NCBI GenBank assembly: GCA_017524445.1
Contig: JAFXVP010000071.1
Coordinates: 1-33,432, forward strand
From: Clostridia bacterium
GTDB lineage: Bacteria > Bacillota > Clostridia > Christensenellales > CAG-138
Direction of reading: 5' to 3'
DNA length: 33,432 nt
The notes beneath the pieces were generated by a model. The model saw only the letters and a program-made list of their open reading frames with translations. It was not told the DNA's origin and did not search any database. Shown in pieces: positions 8,403-15,858 of the stretch. Both the position numbers and the translations under genes were made by a program. Numbering within the stretch: position 1 is the first letter of the stretch; each line of letters opens with the position of its first letter.

Positions 8403-10271
8403 ATGATCGAGATCAGAGAAGCAACGCCGGAAGACGTCAAAAACGTGCAGCGCCTGTGGGCGGACGGCGACGTCATGAAATATGTCGGGTTTCCCGAAGG
8501 ACTTTCGGAAACGGAGGAAAGCATCCGGGAAATGATCTGCAGGACCGCCGCGAACCGACCGCGGAGCAACTATTATGCCATTTATGAGGACGGCGGGTAC
8601 TGCGGCGAGACGTCCTACGACATCGACGAAGATACAAAGAGCGCATCGCTGGATATCAAGCTGTTCCGGTTTGCGCGCGGACGGGGGATCGCGACGAAAG
8701 CACTTTCGTTCGTCGTAAAGGAAGCGTTTGATAACGGCGCAGAGACCGTTTGGGTCGATCCCGATCCCGAAAACGTGAAGGCGATCGCGTTGTACGAACG
8801 GCTAGGCTTTGAAAAGAAGCCGATGCCGGCGCACGTCGTCGCCATGGGAGAGGACCCGGAAAAATACGTTTATATGGAGAGGAAGAAAATGATTATGGAT
8901 AAGAAATATCTGATCGAAAAACTGACGCATGACGCGCATGAAAAGGGCGGCTTCACGGGAACGTGGCTGTACGCCGAAAAGGGCGAAATCATATCGAAAG
9001 GCGCGGTCGGCGTGAACGACCTTGAAACCGGAGCGCCGATCATGGAGGACATGCTCTTTGATCTCGCATCCGTCACGAAACAATTCACGGCGACGGCGAT
9101 CATGCTGCTCCGTCGCAGAGGACTTCTCTCGCTCGACGACGAGATCACGAAGTATTTCCCGGAGGTTCCGTTTCCGGGCGTTACGGTTCGGCATCTTCTG
9201 ACGCATACGGGCGGGCTGCCCGATTACGAGGACTGGATCACAGAGACGGCGACGGCGGAAGGAACGATCCCCGGCAACGATATCATGATCCGTTTTCTCT
9301 GTGAAAGCGGAGAAGGTCCGGAATTTGCGCCGGGCGAAAAGTGGGAATATTCCAACACCGGCTACTGCGTACTGGCGCAGATCATCGAGAAGGTCTCCGG
9401 CATGTCGTTCGAGGATTTCCTTGAACAAAACATCTTCATCCCGGCAGGGCTGACCGCGACGAAGGTGTATCACCGCAGAAAGGATCACATCACGATCCCG
9501 AACCTCGCTTTTGGCATGGTCTGGGAGAAAGGCCGCTACCTTCTGCCCGACGATTCGGAAAGCAAAAACGACGTCGTTCCCCTGGACGGCGTGAACGGCG
9601 ACGGGCTCGTGCACTCCAATATCTTCGACCTTCTGCGCTGGGACCGCGTGCTGCGGGACGGGACGATCTTAACCTTGGAAGAACAGGCGGAGATGTACAC
9701 GCCGACGCTGCTTCCGGACGGAAAGCCCGGGGTGGATGACGATCTGATCGGTCCCGCCTGCTACGGCTACGGCTGGGATATCGTGAACGATCCTGAGCAC
9801 GGGTTGATCGTGTGCCATTCGGGATACTGGCCCGAATATGCGACGTGGTATGAGCGGTTTATCGACGAGGACAAGGTCATCATCAAGTGCTCCTGCCGCG
9901 ATCAGCTCGACGCGCGCGCAAACAACGCGCTGGTCCCCGGGCTGCACGCGATCGCGATGGGAAACGAACCGGAGCCGGTACGTTCGGTCGAGGAGATTGC
10001 GGTCAAGGATCCCGACAAATCGAAATGGGAAAGTTTCTGCGGCAAATATGAAAAGCCGGACGACGACCTCTATGTGGACGAAGTCTTTCTGAGAGACGGC
10101 GAACTTTTCGTCAAGCTGATCGAAGAATGCAGCGCCTGGGAAGCAAAACTGTATCCGCTCGGAGACAATAAATTCGGGATCAAGCGGTATTCGCCCGTGT
10201 TTGAATTCGGCGACGGCTGCCTGATTTACGGCGGATATACCTGCAAAAAACTGAAAGAAACAAACGAATAA
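8403..10271 (+). CDS. GNAT acetyltransferase-serine hydrolase-tail fusion
   Basis: A 622-residue three-part protein. Residues 1-160 are a GNAT N-acetyltransferase domain, with the acetyl-CoA loop around FARGRGIATKAL and the usual NVKAIALYERLGF helix. Residues 163 to about 530 are a class C beta-lactamase/penicillin-binding-type serine hydrolase with S223-V-T-K226 (nucleophile and base), Y316-S-N318 and H472-S-G474. Residues 535-622 are the small tail module shared with three neighbours. No signal peptide is present, so the hydrolase is probably cytoplasmic, which is unusual for this fold. An internal ATG at 8889 has its own ribosome site, so free hydrolase may also be made. The hydrolase part is close to the 13622 gene, including near-identical DNA stretches. 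Substrates of both domains are unknown. Confidence 0.85.
   Translation: MIEIREATPEDVKNVQRLWADGDVMKYVGFPEGLSETEESIREMICRTAANRPRSNYYAIYEDGGYCGETSYDIDEDTKSASLDIKLFRFARGRGIATKALSFVVKEAFDNGAETVWVDPDPENVKAIALYERLGFEKKPMPAHVVAMGEDPEKYVYMERKKMIMDKKYLIEKLTHDAHEKGGFTGTWLYAEKGEIISKGAVGVNDLETGAPIMEDMLFDLASVTKQFTATAIMLLRRRGLLSLDDEITKYFPEVPFPGVTVRHLLTHTGGLPDYEDWITETATAEGTIPGNDIMIRFLCESGEGPEFAPGEKWEYSNTGYCVLAQIIEKVSGMSFEDFLEQNIFIPAGLTATKVYHRRKDHITIPNLAFGMVWEKGRYLLPDDSESKNDVVPLDGVNGDGLVHSNIFDLLRWDRVLRDGTILTLEEQAEMYTPTLLPDGKPGVDDDLIGPACYGYGWDIVNDPEHGLIVCHSGYWPEYATWYERFIDEDKVIIKCSCRDQLDARANNALVPGLHAIAMGNEPEPVRSVEEIAVKDPDKSKWESFCGKYEKPDDDLYVDEVFLRDGELFVKLIEECSAWEAKLYPLGDNKFGIKRYSPVFEFGDGCLIYGGYTCKKLKETNE
8876..8891 (+). 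promoter_or_regulatory. Internal ribosome binding site and start codon
   Basis: GGAGAGG (8876-8882) lies 6 bases before an in-frame ATG (8889-8891) exactly at the junction of the GNAT and hydrolase domains. The following residues align with the N-terminus of the stand-alone hydrolase at 13622. This points to two formerly separate genes that lost the stop codon between them, with possible dual products. Confidence 0.55.
10005..10268 (+). repeat. Tail module copy A
   Basis: Residues 535-622 of the GNAT-hydrolase fusion. It opens with KDPDKSKW, then FCGKYE, LYPLG, GDGCLI and TCKKL. Shared marks with copies B-D are three invariant cysteines (in [FY]CG, GD[GN]C and TC[KR]KL) and an L-x-P-[IL]-G turn. 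Twenty-six consecutive bases (9999-10024) are identical to copy D (14717-14742). Confidence 0.85.
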
Positions 10272-10287
10272 TGTTACGGAGGATCAT

Positions 10288-10800
10288 ATGGAATCTATTA
10301 TACATCTGGAGAAGATCAACTATCTGAACTGGCACGATGTTGAGGATCTGCGCGTGACGCGGGAGCAGAAATGCTTTCTGCCGGACAACGTGACGAGTCT
10401 TGCCTATGCCGGTATCGTGCGCGAAGCGGGCTTTCAGGTGTTCACGTTCGGCATTTACAAGGGAGACAAGCCCATCGGATTTGCGATGATCGGCTACGAC
10501 ATCCCTTACGAGCCGGACGACGACCTGAACGAAAAATACCGGTTCACAAGGAGCAGCTATTTCATCTGGCGCTTCATGATCGACCAACGTTATCAGGGAA
10601 AGGGCTATGGCAAGGAAGCCATGAAGCTTATACTCGATTTCGTTCGTTCCGGACCGTGCAGACAGTCCGAATATGCGTGGCTCTGCTACGATCCCGAAAA
10701 CACGGCCGCAAGGAAGCTGTATGCTTCGTTCGGCTTTGAAGAGGTCCCCGAGGCGTACAGCGCCGAGGACGACGAAATACTTGCAGTATTGAAATTATAA
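10288..10800 (+). CDS. GNAT family N-acetyltransferase
   Basis: A 170-residue single-domain GNAT enzyme expected to transfer an acetyl group from acetyl-CoA to an amine. The acetyl-CoA pyrophosphate-binding loop is QGKGYGKEA, preceded by the beta-4 strand WRFMIDQ and followed by the ENTAARKLYASFGFE helix. The overall layout resembles spermidine/spermine acetyltransferases and small-molecule GNATs, but the acceptor cannot be deduced. CGGAGG precedes the ATG, and the gap to the upstream gene is 16 bases. It is a close paralogue of the next gene: 23 bases encoding the WRFMIDQ region are identical (10565-10587 and 11064-11086), suggesting local duplication. Confidence 0.88.
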   Translation: MESIIHLEKINYLNWHDVEDLRVTREQKCFLPDNVTSLAYAGIVREAGFQVFTFGIYKGDKPIGFAMIGYDIPYEPDDDLNEKYRFTRSSYFIWRFMIDQRYQGKGYGKEAMKLILDFVRSGPCRQSEYAWLCYDPENTAARKLYASFGFEEVPEAYSAEDDEILAVLKL

Positions 10801-10819
10801 TTTTACGGAGGAAACTTTT

Positions 10820-11200
10820 ATGGAAAAGATTACTTTACGACCCATTACCGATGAAAACCGCGAGGCGGTGCTGGCGCTTTCCGTGCGCGAGGATCAGCCG
10901 TTCGTCGCGTCGAACAAGGTGTCGCTCAAACAGGCCGACGAAGCGAACGCCGAACACCCCGGCGTCGCGCGTCCGTTTGCGATCTATGCGGACGAGAAGC
11001 TTGTCGGGTTCTGCATGTTTGCATTCGATCCGGAGGATGAGGACGAGGAGGACCGCTACTGGCTCTGGCGCTTCATGATCGACCAAAACGAGCAGGGCAA
11101 GGGCTACGGACAGGCGGCGCTCGATGAGATCATCAAGTACTTCAAAAAGAACGGCGCGGATCGGCTCTATCTTTCCACCGAGCCGGAGAACGAGCGCTGA
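10820..11200 (+). CDS. GNAT acetyltransferase cut short by in-frame TGA
   Basis: A 126-residue GNAT reading frame with the acetyl-CoA loop EQGKGYGQAA after WRFMIDQ. It stops at a TGA (11198-11200) in the middle of the final conserved helix, right after EPENER. The same frame continues beyond the stop with LHVYHKAGFRETG, which is the missing end of the domain, and then runs without interruption into the hydrolase frame at 11267. As it stands the enzyme lacks its last helix and strands and may not fold. The complete frame (10820-12556) would have the same GNAT-hydrolase-tail layout as the 8403 gene. It has a good ribosome site (ACGGAGG). A recent nonsense mutation, leaky readthrough or a sequencing error are all possible. 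Confidence 0.75.
   Translation: MEKITLRPITDENREAVLALSVREDQPFVASNKVSLKQADEANAEHPGVARPFAIYADEKLVGFCMFAFDPEDEDEEDRYWLWRFMIDQNEQGKGYGQAALDEIIKYFKKNGADRLYLSTEPENER
11198..11200 (+). other. In-frame TGA interrupting a GNAT-hydrolase fusion
   Basis: The TGA is codon 127 of a frame that is otherwise open from 10820 to 12556. In the paralogues at 8403 and 10288 the aligned residue is alanine. The base after the stop is C. Many genes here end in TGA, so TGA is a normal stop in this genome. Confidence 0.8.
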
Positions 11201-11266
11201 CTGCACGTCTACCACAAAGCCGGATTCCGTGAGACCGGCGTCATCAGCGACGGCGAAGCGACCTTA

Positions 11267-12556
11267 ATGCGGATGCTGAAAGGTCCGAACAAGCTGATCA
11301 GGGATTTCGGCGGGATCGACGTGGTCGGACGCCTGGGCATCAAAGGAAAGAAGGGCTACGGCGTGAGCATCGCGTTTGCTGATGACGACGGCGATATCAT
11401 GACCTACTGCGCCGGCAGCGGCAGAAACGGCAAGGACTTCCCCGTAAACCCCGATATGCTGTTCCAGGCGGGCTCGGTATCGAAACCCGCGTTTGCGATC
11501 ACGCTGCTGCGCTTCGTTGACAAGGGCAAGATCGACCTCGACGCGGATATTTCGGGCGTTGTGCCGGAGTTTGTCAAAAAGGGTCCCATGACCTTTGCCG
11601 CGCTTCTTTCGCATACGGCGGGCTATAACGTGCACGGCTTCCCGGGCTACCCCGCGAATCACGCGCCGCTGTCGCTTGAGGACGTGCTGAACTGCAAGGG
11701 CAATACCCCGAAGCTTCGCCGTATCAAGCCCTACGGTATGCAGCATGAATACTCCGGCGGCGGCATCACGCTTGCACAACTCGCATTTGAGCGCATCACG
11801 GGCATGACGCTTCGCGACGCGTTCCAAAAGGAAGTCGCGGAACCGCTGGGTTTGAAGCGTACGGGCTTCTTCCAACCGCTTGACGAGGAGCTTCTTGCGA
11901 ACGCGGCGTTCGGCGGACGGCTTGCTTATAAGGAAGACGCAGCGCACGGCTATCACTACTATCCCGAGCACGCGGCGGCGGGTCTCTGGACCACGCCGAC
12001 CGAGCTTACGAAGATCGGTCTCGCGCTTTCGAGAAGCTACCGCAGAGGCGGGTTCCTCAAAAAGAAGACCGCGCGGCGCATGCTCACGCCGGTCATGGAA
12101 AACTACGGGCTCTGCATCAACAATTTCTGCGGCGATATCGGCGAACACGACGGCTGGAACGAGGGATTCATTACGGAATGGATGTTCTCGCTCGATAAGG
12201 ATCTGTGCGTGGCGAGCATGTTCAACCACGCAACGGATGCGCTCGACTGGGCGCAGACGTACGTCGCATTGGAGCTCTATCAGACCGTTGAGGCGGACAT
12301 GAACGAGGATCTGTGCAAGCGCGGTCGGAAATCCTTCTGCGGCAAATATGAGCAGAACGTTGAGGATTTCCGCGTCGACGAGATCTTTATGGAGGACGAA
12401 ACGCTGTTCGCACAGGTCATCACCGAAGAAGGCGAAAAGGTCTATGAGCTCTATCCCATCGGCAAAAAGACGTTCGGAAGGAAGGGCGGCTTTGCAAAGA
12501 TCGAGTTCGGCGACGGCTGTCTTGTGATCAACGGGATCACCTGCCGGAAACTGTAA
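11267..12556 (+). CDS. Serine hydrolase with C-terminal tail module
   Basis: A 429-residue frame, counted from the first ATG after the upstream TGA. It encodes a class C beta-lactamase-type serine hydrolase with S70-V-S-K73 as nucleophile and base. The second motif is Y162-S-G rather than the usual Y-x-N, and a HDGW segment stands where H-S-G is expected. It is therefore more divergent than the two other hydrolases here. Residues 357-429 are tail module copy B. No convincing ribosome site precedes the ATG at 11267 or the one two codons later. Both ATGs lie within the last strand of the preceding GNAT domain. Expression would need readthrough of the TGA, or re-initiation about 66 bases after it. 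The long intact frame argues that the interruption is recent or tolerated. Confidence 0.75.
   Translation: MRMLKGPNKLIRDFGGIDVVGRLGIKGKKGYGVSIAFADDDGDIMTYCAGSGRNGKDFPVNPDMLFQAGSVSKPAFAITLLRFVDKGKIDLDADISGVVPEFVKKGPMTFAALLSHTAGYNVHGFPGYPANHAPLSLEDVLNCKGNTPKLRRIKPYGMQHEYSGGGITLAQLAFERITGMTLRDAFQKEVAEPLGLKRTGFFQPLDEELLANAAFGGRLAYKEDAAHGYHYYPEHAAAGLWTTPTELTKIGLALSRSYRRGGFLKKKTARRMLTPVMENYGLCINNFCGDIGEHDGWNEGFITEWMFSLDKDLCVASMFNHATDALDWAQTYVALELYQTVEADMNEDLCKRGRKSFCGKYEQNVEDFRVDEIFMEDETLFAQVITEEGEKVYELYPIGKKTFGRKGGFAKIEFGDGCLVINGITCRKL
12335..12553 (+). repeat. Tail module copy B
   Basis: Residues 357-429 of the hydrolase: FCGKYE, LYPIG, FGRKGG, GDGCLV and TCRKL. It lacks the KDPDKSKW lead-in found in copies A, C and D. 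Confidence 0.85.
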
Positions 12557-12583
12557 AGATACAACAAAAAAGAGGAAAAATGT

Positions 12584-13603
12584 ATGGTATATGAATTAAC
12601 AGACGTCTCCAAGGTCGCGCACCTGTTCGGAGACTGGATGCTGCCCGAGCTTCTCGACATCCCGAATCTGGAGCTCAAAATCTTTGTGACCGATCCGGAC
12701 ACGCCGCGTTCAGCGATGCTGTATGAGGACGAAGCCGAATATTTTGCGGGAGAGCCGGACATGGAGCTTGTCGAAAACAGGCAGTCGAAAGAAACGGCGT
12801 TGCTGTCCAAAGAGAAAGAATGGGAAGCGCTCTTTTTGGAATGTTACCCGGAGGCCGAACCGACCACCCGCTATGCGATCCATCGGTGCAACAGCTTTGA
12901 CCGGGACAAGCTCCAGTCGTTCGTCGACGCGCTGCCAAAAGGGTACGAGCTCAAACGGATCGACAGCGAGATCTACGATATGATCCCTTTGGCCGAAGAC
13001 GCCGATGTGCAGGACCTCGTCGGTGATTACGAGACGAAAGAAGCGTTTCTCAATCAGGGACGCGGGTTCGTCGTGCTGAAGGACGGCAAGGTGGTTGCAG
13101 GCGCATCGTCCGCGAACAGCTATCACGACGGCATCGAGATCGAGATCGACACCGATTCGTCGGAGCGGCGCAAGGGCCTTGCGACCGCCGTCGGAGCAAA
13201 GCTGATCCTGTCCTGCATGGACGATGGGTTGGAACCGCGCTGGGACGCGGCGAATCTGATCTCGGTGCATCTCGCGGAAAAGTTAGGATACCGGTTCGAT
13301 CGCGAATATGTGTACTACTGGGTCAACGAGGCGCAGAATCTCATGCTCAAGGATCCCGACAAGAGCAAGTGGCCGGATTACTGCGGTGATTATGAACCGC
13401 TGTGCAGGGACTTCATGCTGAAAAGGGTCTGGATGCAGGACGGAAGCTTGTACGGGCTCACCTACAACGAGATGAAGGGCGATTTCACGTTTAAGCTGCT
13501 GCCGCTCGGGGAGAATACGTTCGGCAGAGCGAGCGGTTCCGTGCGGATCACGTTCGGCGACAACTGCCTCGTTATCGACGGGATCACCTGCAAAAAACTG
13601 TAA
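12584..13603 (+). CDS. GNAT acetyltransferase (PF12746-like) with tail module
   Basis: A 339-residue protein. Residues 1 to about 85 are a helical N-terminal part with no catalytic motif I recognise. Residues about 86-250 match the GNAT_acetyltran (PF12746) pattern: TRYAIH, LPKGYELKRID, GFVVLKDGKVVAG, an acidic strand IEIEIDTD, the acetyl-CoA loop ERRKGLATAV, and the WDAANLISVHLAEKLGY end. Residues 256-339 are tail module copy C, here attached to an acetyltransferase without any hydrolase. That makes the tail a shared part of the whole block rather than a hydrolase accessory. The upstream gap is 27 bases with AGAGG before the ATG. The acceptor substrate is unknown. Confidence 0.82.
   Translation: MVYELTDVSKVAHLFGDWMLPELLDIPNLELKIFVTDPDTPRSAMLYEDEAEYFAGEPDMELVENRQSKETALLSKEKEWEALFLECYPEAEPTTRYAIHRCNSFDRDKLQSFVDALPKGYELKRIDSEIYDMIPLAEDADVQDLVGDYETKEAFLNQGRGFVVLKDGKVVAGASSANSYHDGIEIEIDTDSSERRKGLATAVGAKLILSCMDDGLEPRWDAANLISVHLAEKLGYRFDREYVYYWVNEAQNLMLKDPDKSKWPDYCGDYEPLCRDFMLKRVWMQDGSLYGLTYNEMKGDFTFKLLPLGENTFGRASGSVRITFGDNCLVIDGITCKKL
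13349..13600 (+). repeat. Tail module copy C
   Basis: Residues 256-339 of the acetyltransferase: KDPDKSKW, YCGDYE, LLPLG, GDNCLV and TCKKL. It is the only copy not attached to a serine hydrolase. Confidence 0.85.
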
Positions 13604-13621
13604 ACAGGAAAGGAAACGAGT

Positions 13622-14980
13622 ATGGATAAGAAGGCAATGATGGATCAATTTGCCTGTGAAGCATATGCGAAAGGCGTTTTCACGGGAACGTGGCTGTATG
13701 CCGAAAACGGCGATATCGTTAGTTCCGGCGCGGTCGGCTTCCGGGACCCGGAAGACACGCTTCCGATGCGGGAGGACAGCATCTTTGAACTGGCGTCCGT
13801 CAGCAAACAGTTTACTGCGGCGGCGATCATGCTGCTGTATAAAAGAGGACTTCTGCGCTTTGAAGACGAGCTCTCGAAGTTTTTCCCGGAGAATCCGTAT
13901 GAGGGCGTCACGATCAGCCATCTTCTGTATCACACGAGCGGGTTGCCCGACCATGAAGATTGGGCGATGGAGAACCTGAAGGACGAGACGTCGATCCCGA
14001 AGAACGATCTCTGCGTGCGTTTTCTCAGGGAATCCGGTCTTGAACCGGCGTTCGCGCCGGGCGAAAAGTGGGAGTACAGCAACACTGCTTACTGCCTGCT
14101 TGCCGAGATCGTCGCAAAGGTTTCGGGCATGCCGTTCGAGACGTTCATGCAAAAAGAGATCTTCGAGCCCTGCGGAATGCTTTCGACGCGCGTCTGTCAC
14201 ATCCGTGTCGACGGTATACCGTTTGATAACTTCGCACGCGGTCTGGTGTTTTGCGACGGTAAATACCGCATCCCGGACGAACTGGAGGACTGTCGCGAGG
14301 TGATCCTTTTGGACGGAGAATGCGGCGTGGGGTTCGTCTACACCAATATCTTCGATATGCTCAGATGGGATAGAGCGCTGCGGGAGGAAACGTTGTTCAC
14401 AAAAGAGGATCAGGCGGTGATGTTCACGCCCGCGTTGCTGAACAACGGCGAGGTCGCGACCGACGGCGAGGGCGACGGGTATGGCTTCGGCTGGTTCATC
14501 ACGGACGATCCCGCGCTCGGACGCATCCTTTCACACAGCGGCGGCTGGCCCGGATACGCGACCTGGTGCGAACGGTGCGTTGAAAAGGACAGGATGCTCG
14601 TCATTCTGTGCTGCCGTGAACCGGAGGATATCCGGGGCTTCGACTGCTTCTTCGAAGGCATGTCAAAGATCGCAAGGGATAAGGAACCTGAACCGATCAA
14701 AACGATCGAGGATATCGCGGTCAAGGATCCCGACAAATCGAAGTGGGAAGGCTTCTGCGGGAAGTACGAGCATCCCGAGGACGCCGATTTCATCATCGAC
14801 GAGGTCATTATGAAGGACGGCGAACTTTATGCGAACGCGATCGACGATGATGGAGACGACCTGACGTTCCGCCTCTATCCGATCGGCGGGAACGAATTCG
14901 GACGGAAGGGCGGCATGCTCCGCGTGACGTTCGGCGACAACTGCCTTGTCATCGACGACGTCACCTGCAGAAAATTGTAA
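13622..14980 (+). CDS. Serine hydrolase with C-terminal tail module
   Basis: A 452-residue class C beta-lactamase/PBP-type serine hydrolase with all three motifs: S59-V-S-K62, Y152-S-N154 and H305-S-G307. Residues 368-452 are tail module copy D. It begins MDKKAMM with no signal peptide or membrane segment, so it should act in the cytoplasm. Beta-lactam hydrolysis is therefore unlikely. An amidase, esterase or peptidase on a small cytoplasmic substrate is more plausible. It is the closest relative of the hydrolase half of the 8403 gene, with long shared segments such as GTWLYAE, APGEKWEYSNT and AVKDPDKSKW that are also nearly identical in DNA. AGGAAAGG precedes the ATG and the upstream gap is 18 bases. 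Confidence 0.87.
   Translation: MDKKAMMDQFACEAYAKGVFTGTWLYAENGDIVSSGAVGFRDPEDTLPMREDSIFELASVSKQFTAAAIMLLYKRGLLRFEDELSKFFPENPYEGVTISHLLYHTSGLPDHEDWAMENLKDETSIPKNDLCVRFLRESGLEPAFAPGEKWEYSNTAYCLLAEIVAKVSGMPFETFMQKEIFEPCGMLSTRVCHIRVDGIPFDNFARGLVFCDGKYRIPDELEDCREVILLDGECGVGFVYTNIFDMLRWDRALREETLFTKEDQAVMFTPALLNNGEVATDGEGDGYGFGWFITDDPALGRILSHSGGWPGYATWCERCVEKDRMLVILCCREPEDIRGFDCFFEGMSKIARDKEPEPIKTIEDIAVKDPDKSKWEGFCGKYEHPEDADFIIDEVIMKDGELYANAIDDDGDDLTFRLYPIGGNEFGRKGGMLRVTFGDNCLVIDDVTCRKL
14723..14977 (+). repeat. Tail module copy D
   Basis: Residues 368-452 of the hydrolase: KDPDKSKW, FCGKYE, LYPIG, FGRKGG, GDNCLV and TCRKL. Its DNA is closest to copy A. Confidence 0.85.
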
Positions 14981-15001
14981 GACATATTAGGAGGAGAAAC
15001 G

Positions 15002-15844
15002 ATGAGCGAAAAGATCGAGATCATTAAGCTCGACGACGTCACGCCGTATCTTGACAAAATCGACCGTAAAGACGCGGAACCGGGGCTTCTGGAAGAGGTT
15101 TCCGAAAACGGCGACGAAGTCTTTTTTATCCGCGTGTCCGATACGATCGTCGGAACGACGTATATCAGCGACGAAGCAAGGGCGTTCGTGTACGTCTATA
15201 TTTTCCCGGAATACCGGAACAGGGGATACGGCGAATCTGCCGTTTCCGCAGCGGAGCAAATGATCAGAACGACGCCGCTACTTCGGATCCTGACCGCGTA
15301 CAACGATCAAAGCGAAGCCGCAAAACGGCTTGCGGAAAAGCACGGGTACGCCAAAAAGTATTCCTCCGCGTTAATGGAGTATCGCGGAGAGAGATTCGAA
15401 GAACCGGAGCTGCCCGTGCGAAAGTACCGGGACGAGGATTTTGACGAGGCGGCGTCCCTGTCTGCCGAAGCGTTTCACGTCATGCGGCTTTCGACGGGCT
15501 GTTTCCCGGATTCCGTCGTCGCGCAGGCGACCGAGGAGGATCGCAAGTACTGCGCGGAAAACGCGGAGAACGAATACGTGATCGAGCTGAACGGTGAGAT
15601 CGTGGGCTATGCGGCAATCGACGGCACGGAGCTTGAAGAGGTATCGATCAGGATCCCGCATCAGGGCAAGGGCCTCGGCAGAAAGTTCGTCACATACCTG
15701 ACAAACCGCATCCTTGAGAAGGGCGAGGGCGAACCGGTCCTCTGGTGCGTGGTCGGAAACGACAAGGCACGGGCGCTCTACGATTCGCTCGGCTATGAGG
15801 AAGTCTGCCGCAACGATTTCGCCGAAAAGAAGTTCGGCGTGTGA
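15002..15844 (+). CDS. Tandem-domain GNAT acetyltransferase
   Basis: A 280-residue protein with two GNAT domains in series. Domain 1 (about 1-130) has the acetyl-CoA loop YRNRGYGESAV and a SEAAKRLAEKHGY helix. Domain 2 (about 138-275) has HQGKGLGRKFV and DKARALYDSLGYEE. In known two-domain GNATs (for example mycothiol synthase) often only one domain is catalytic. Here both loops look intact, so I cannot say which is active. AGGAGG precedes the ATG, 21 bases after the previous stop. It has no tail module. Substrate unknown. Confidence 0.85.
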   Translation: MSEKIEIIKLDDVTPYLDKIDRKDAEPGLLEEVSENGDEVFFIRVSDTIVGTTYISDEARAFVYVYIFPEYRNRGYGESAVSAAEQMIRTTPLLRILTAYNDQSEAAKRLAEKHGYAKKYSSALMEYRGERFEEPELPVRKYRDEDFDEAASLSAEAFHVMRLSTGCFPDSVVAQATEEDRKYCAENAENEYVIELNGEIVGYAAIDGTELEEVSIRIPHQGKGLGRKFVTYLTNRILEKGEGEPVLWCVVGNDKARALYDSLGYEEVCRNDFAEKKFGV

Positions 15845-15858
15845 AACAGGAGGAGCCT

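Noticed and set aside
11201..11239. Possible selenocysteine signal after the TGA at 11198
   Set aside because: A small hairpin exists (11219-11223/11235-11239), but the stem is only 5 bp, the aligned residue in paralogues is Ala, and I know of no GNAT selenoprotein. Kept only as a remote option.
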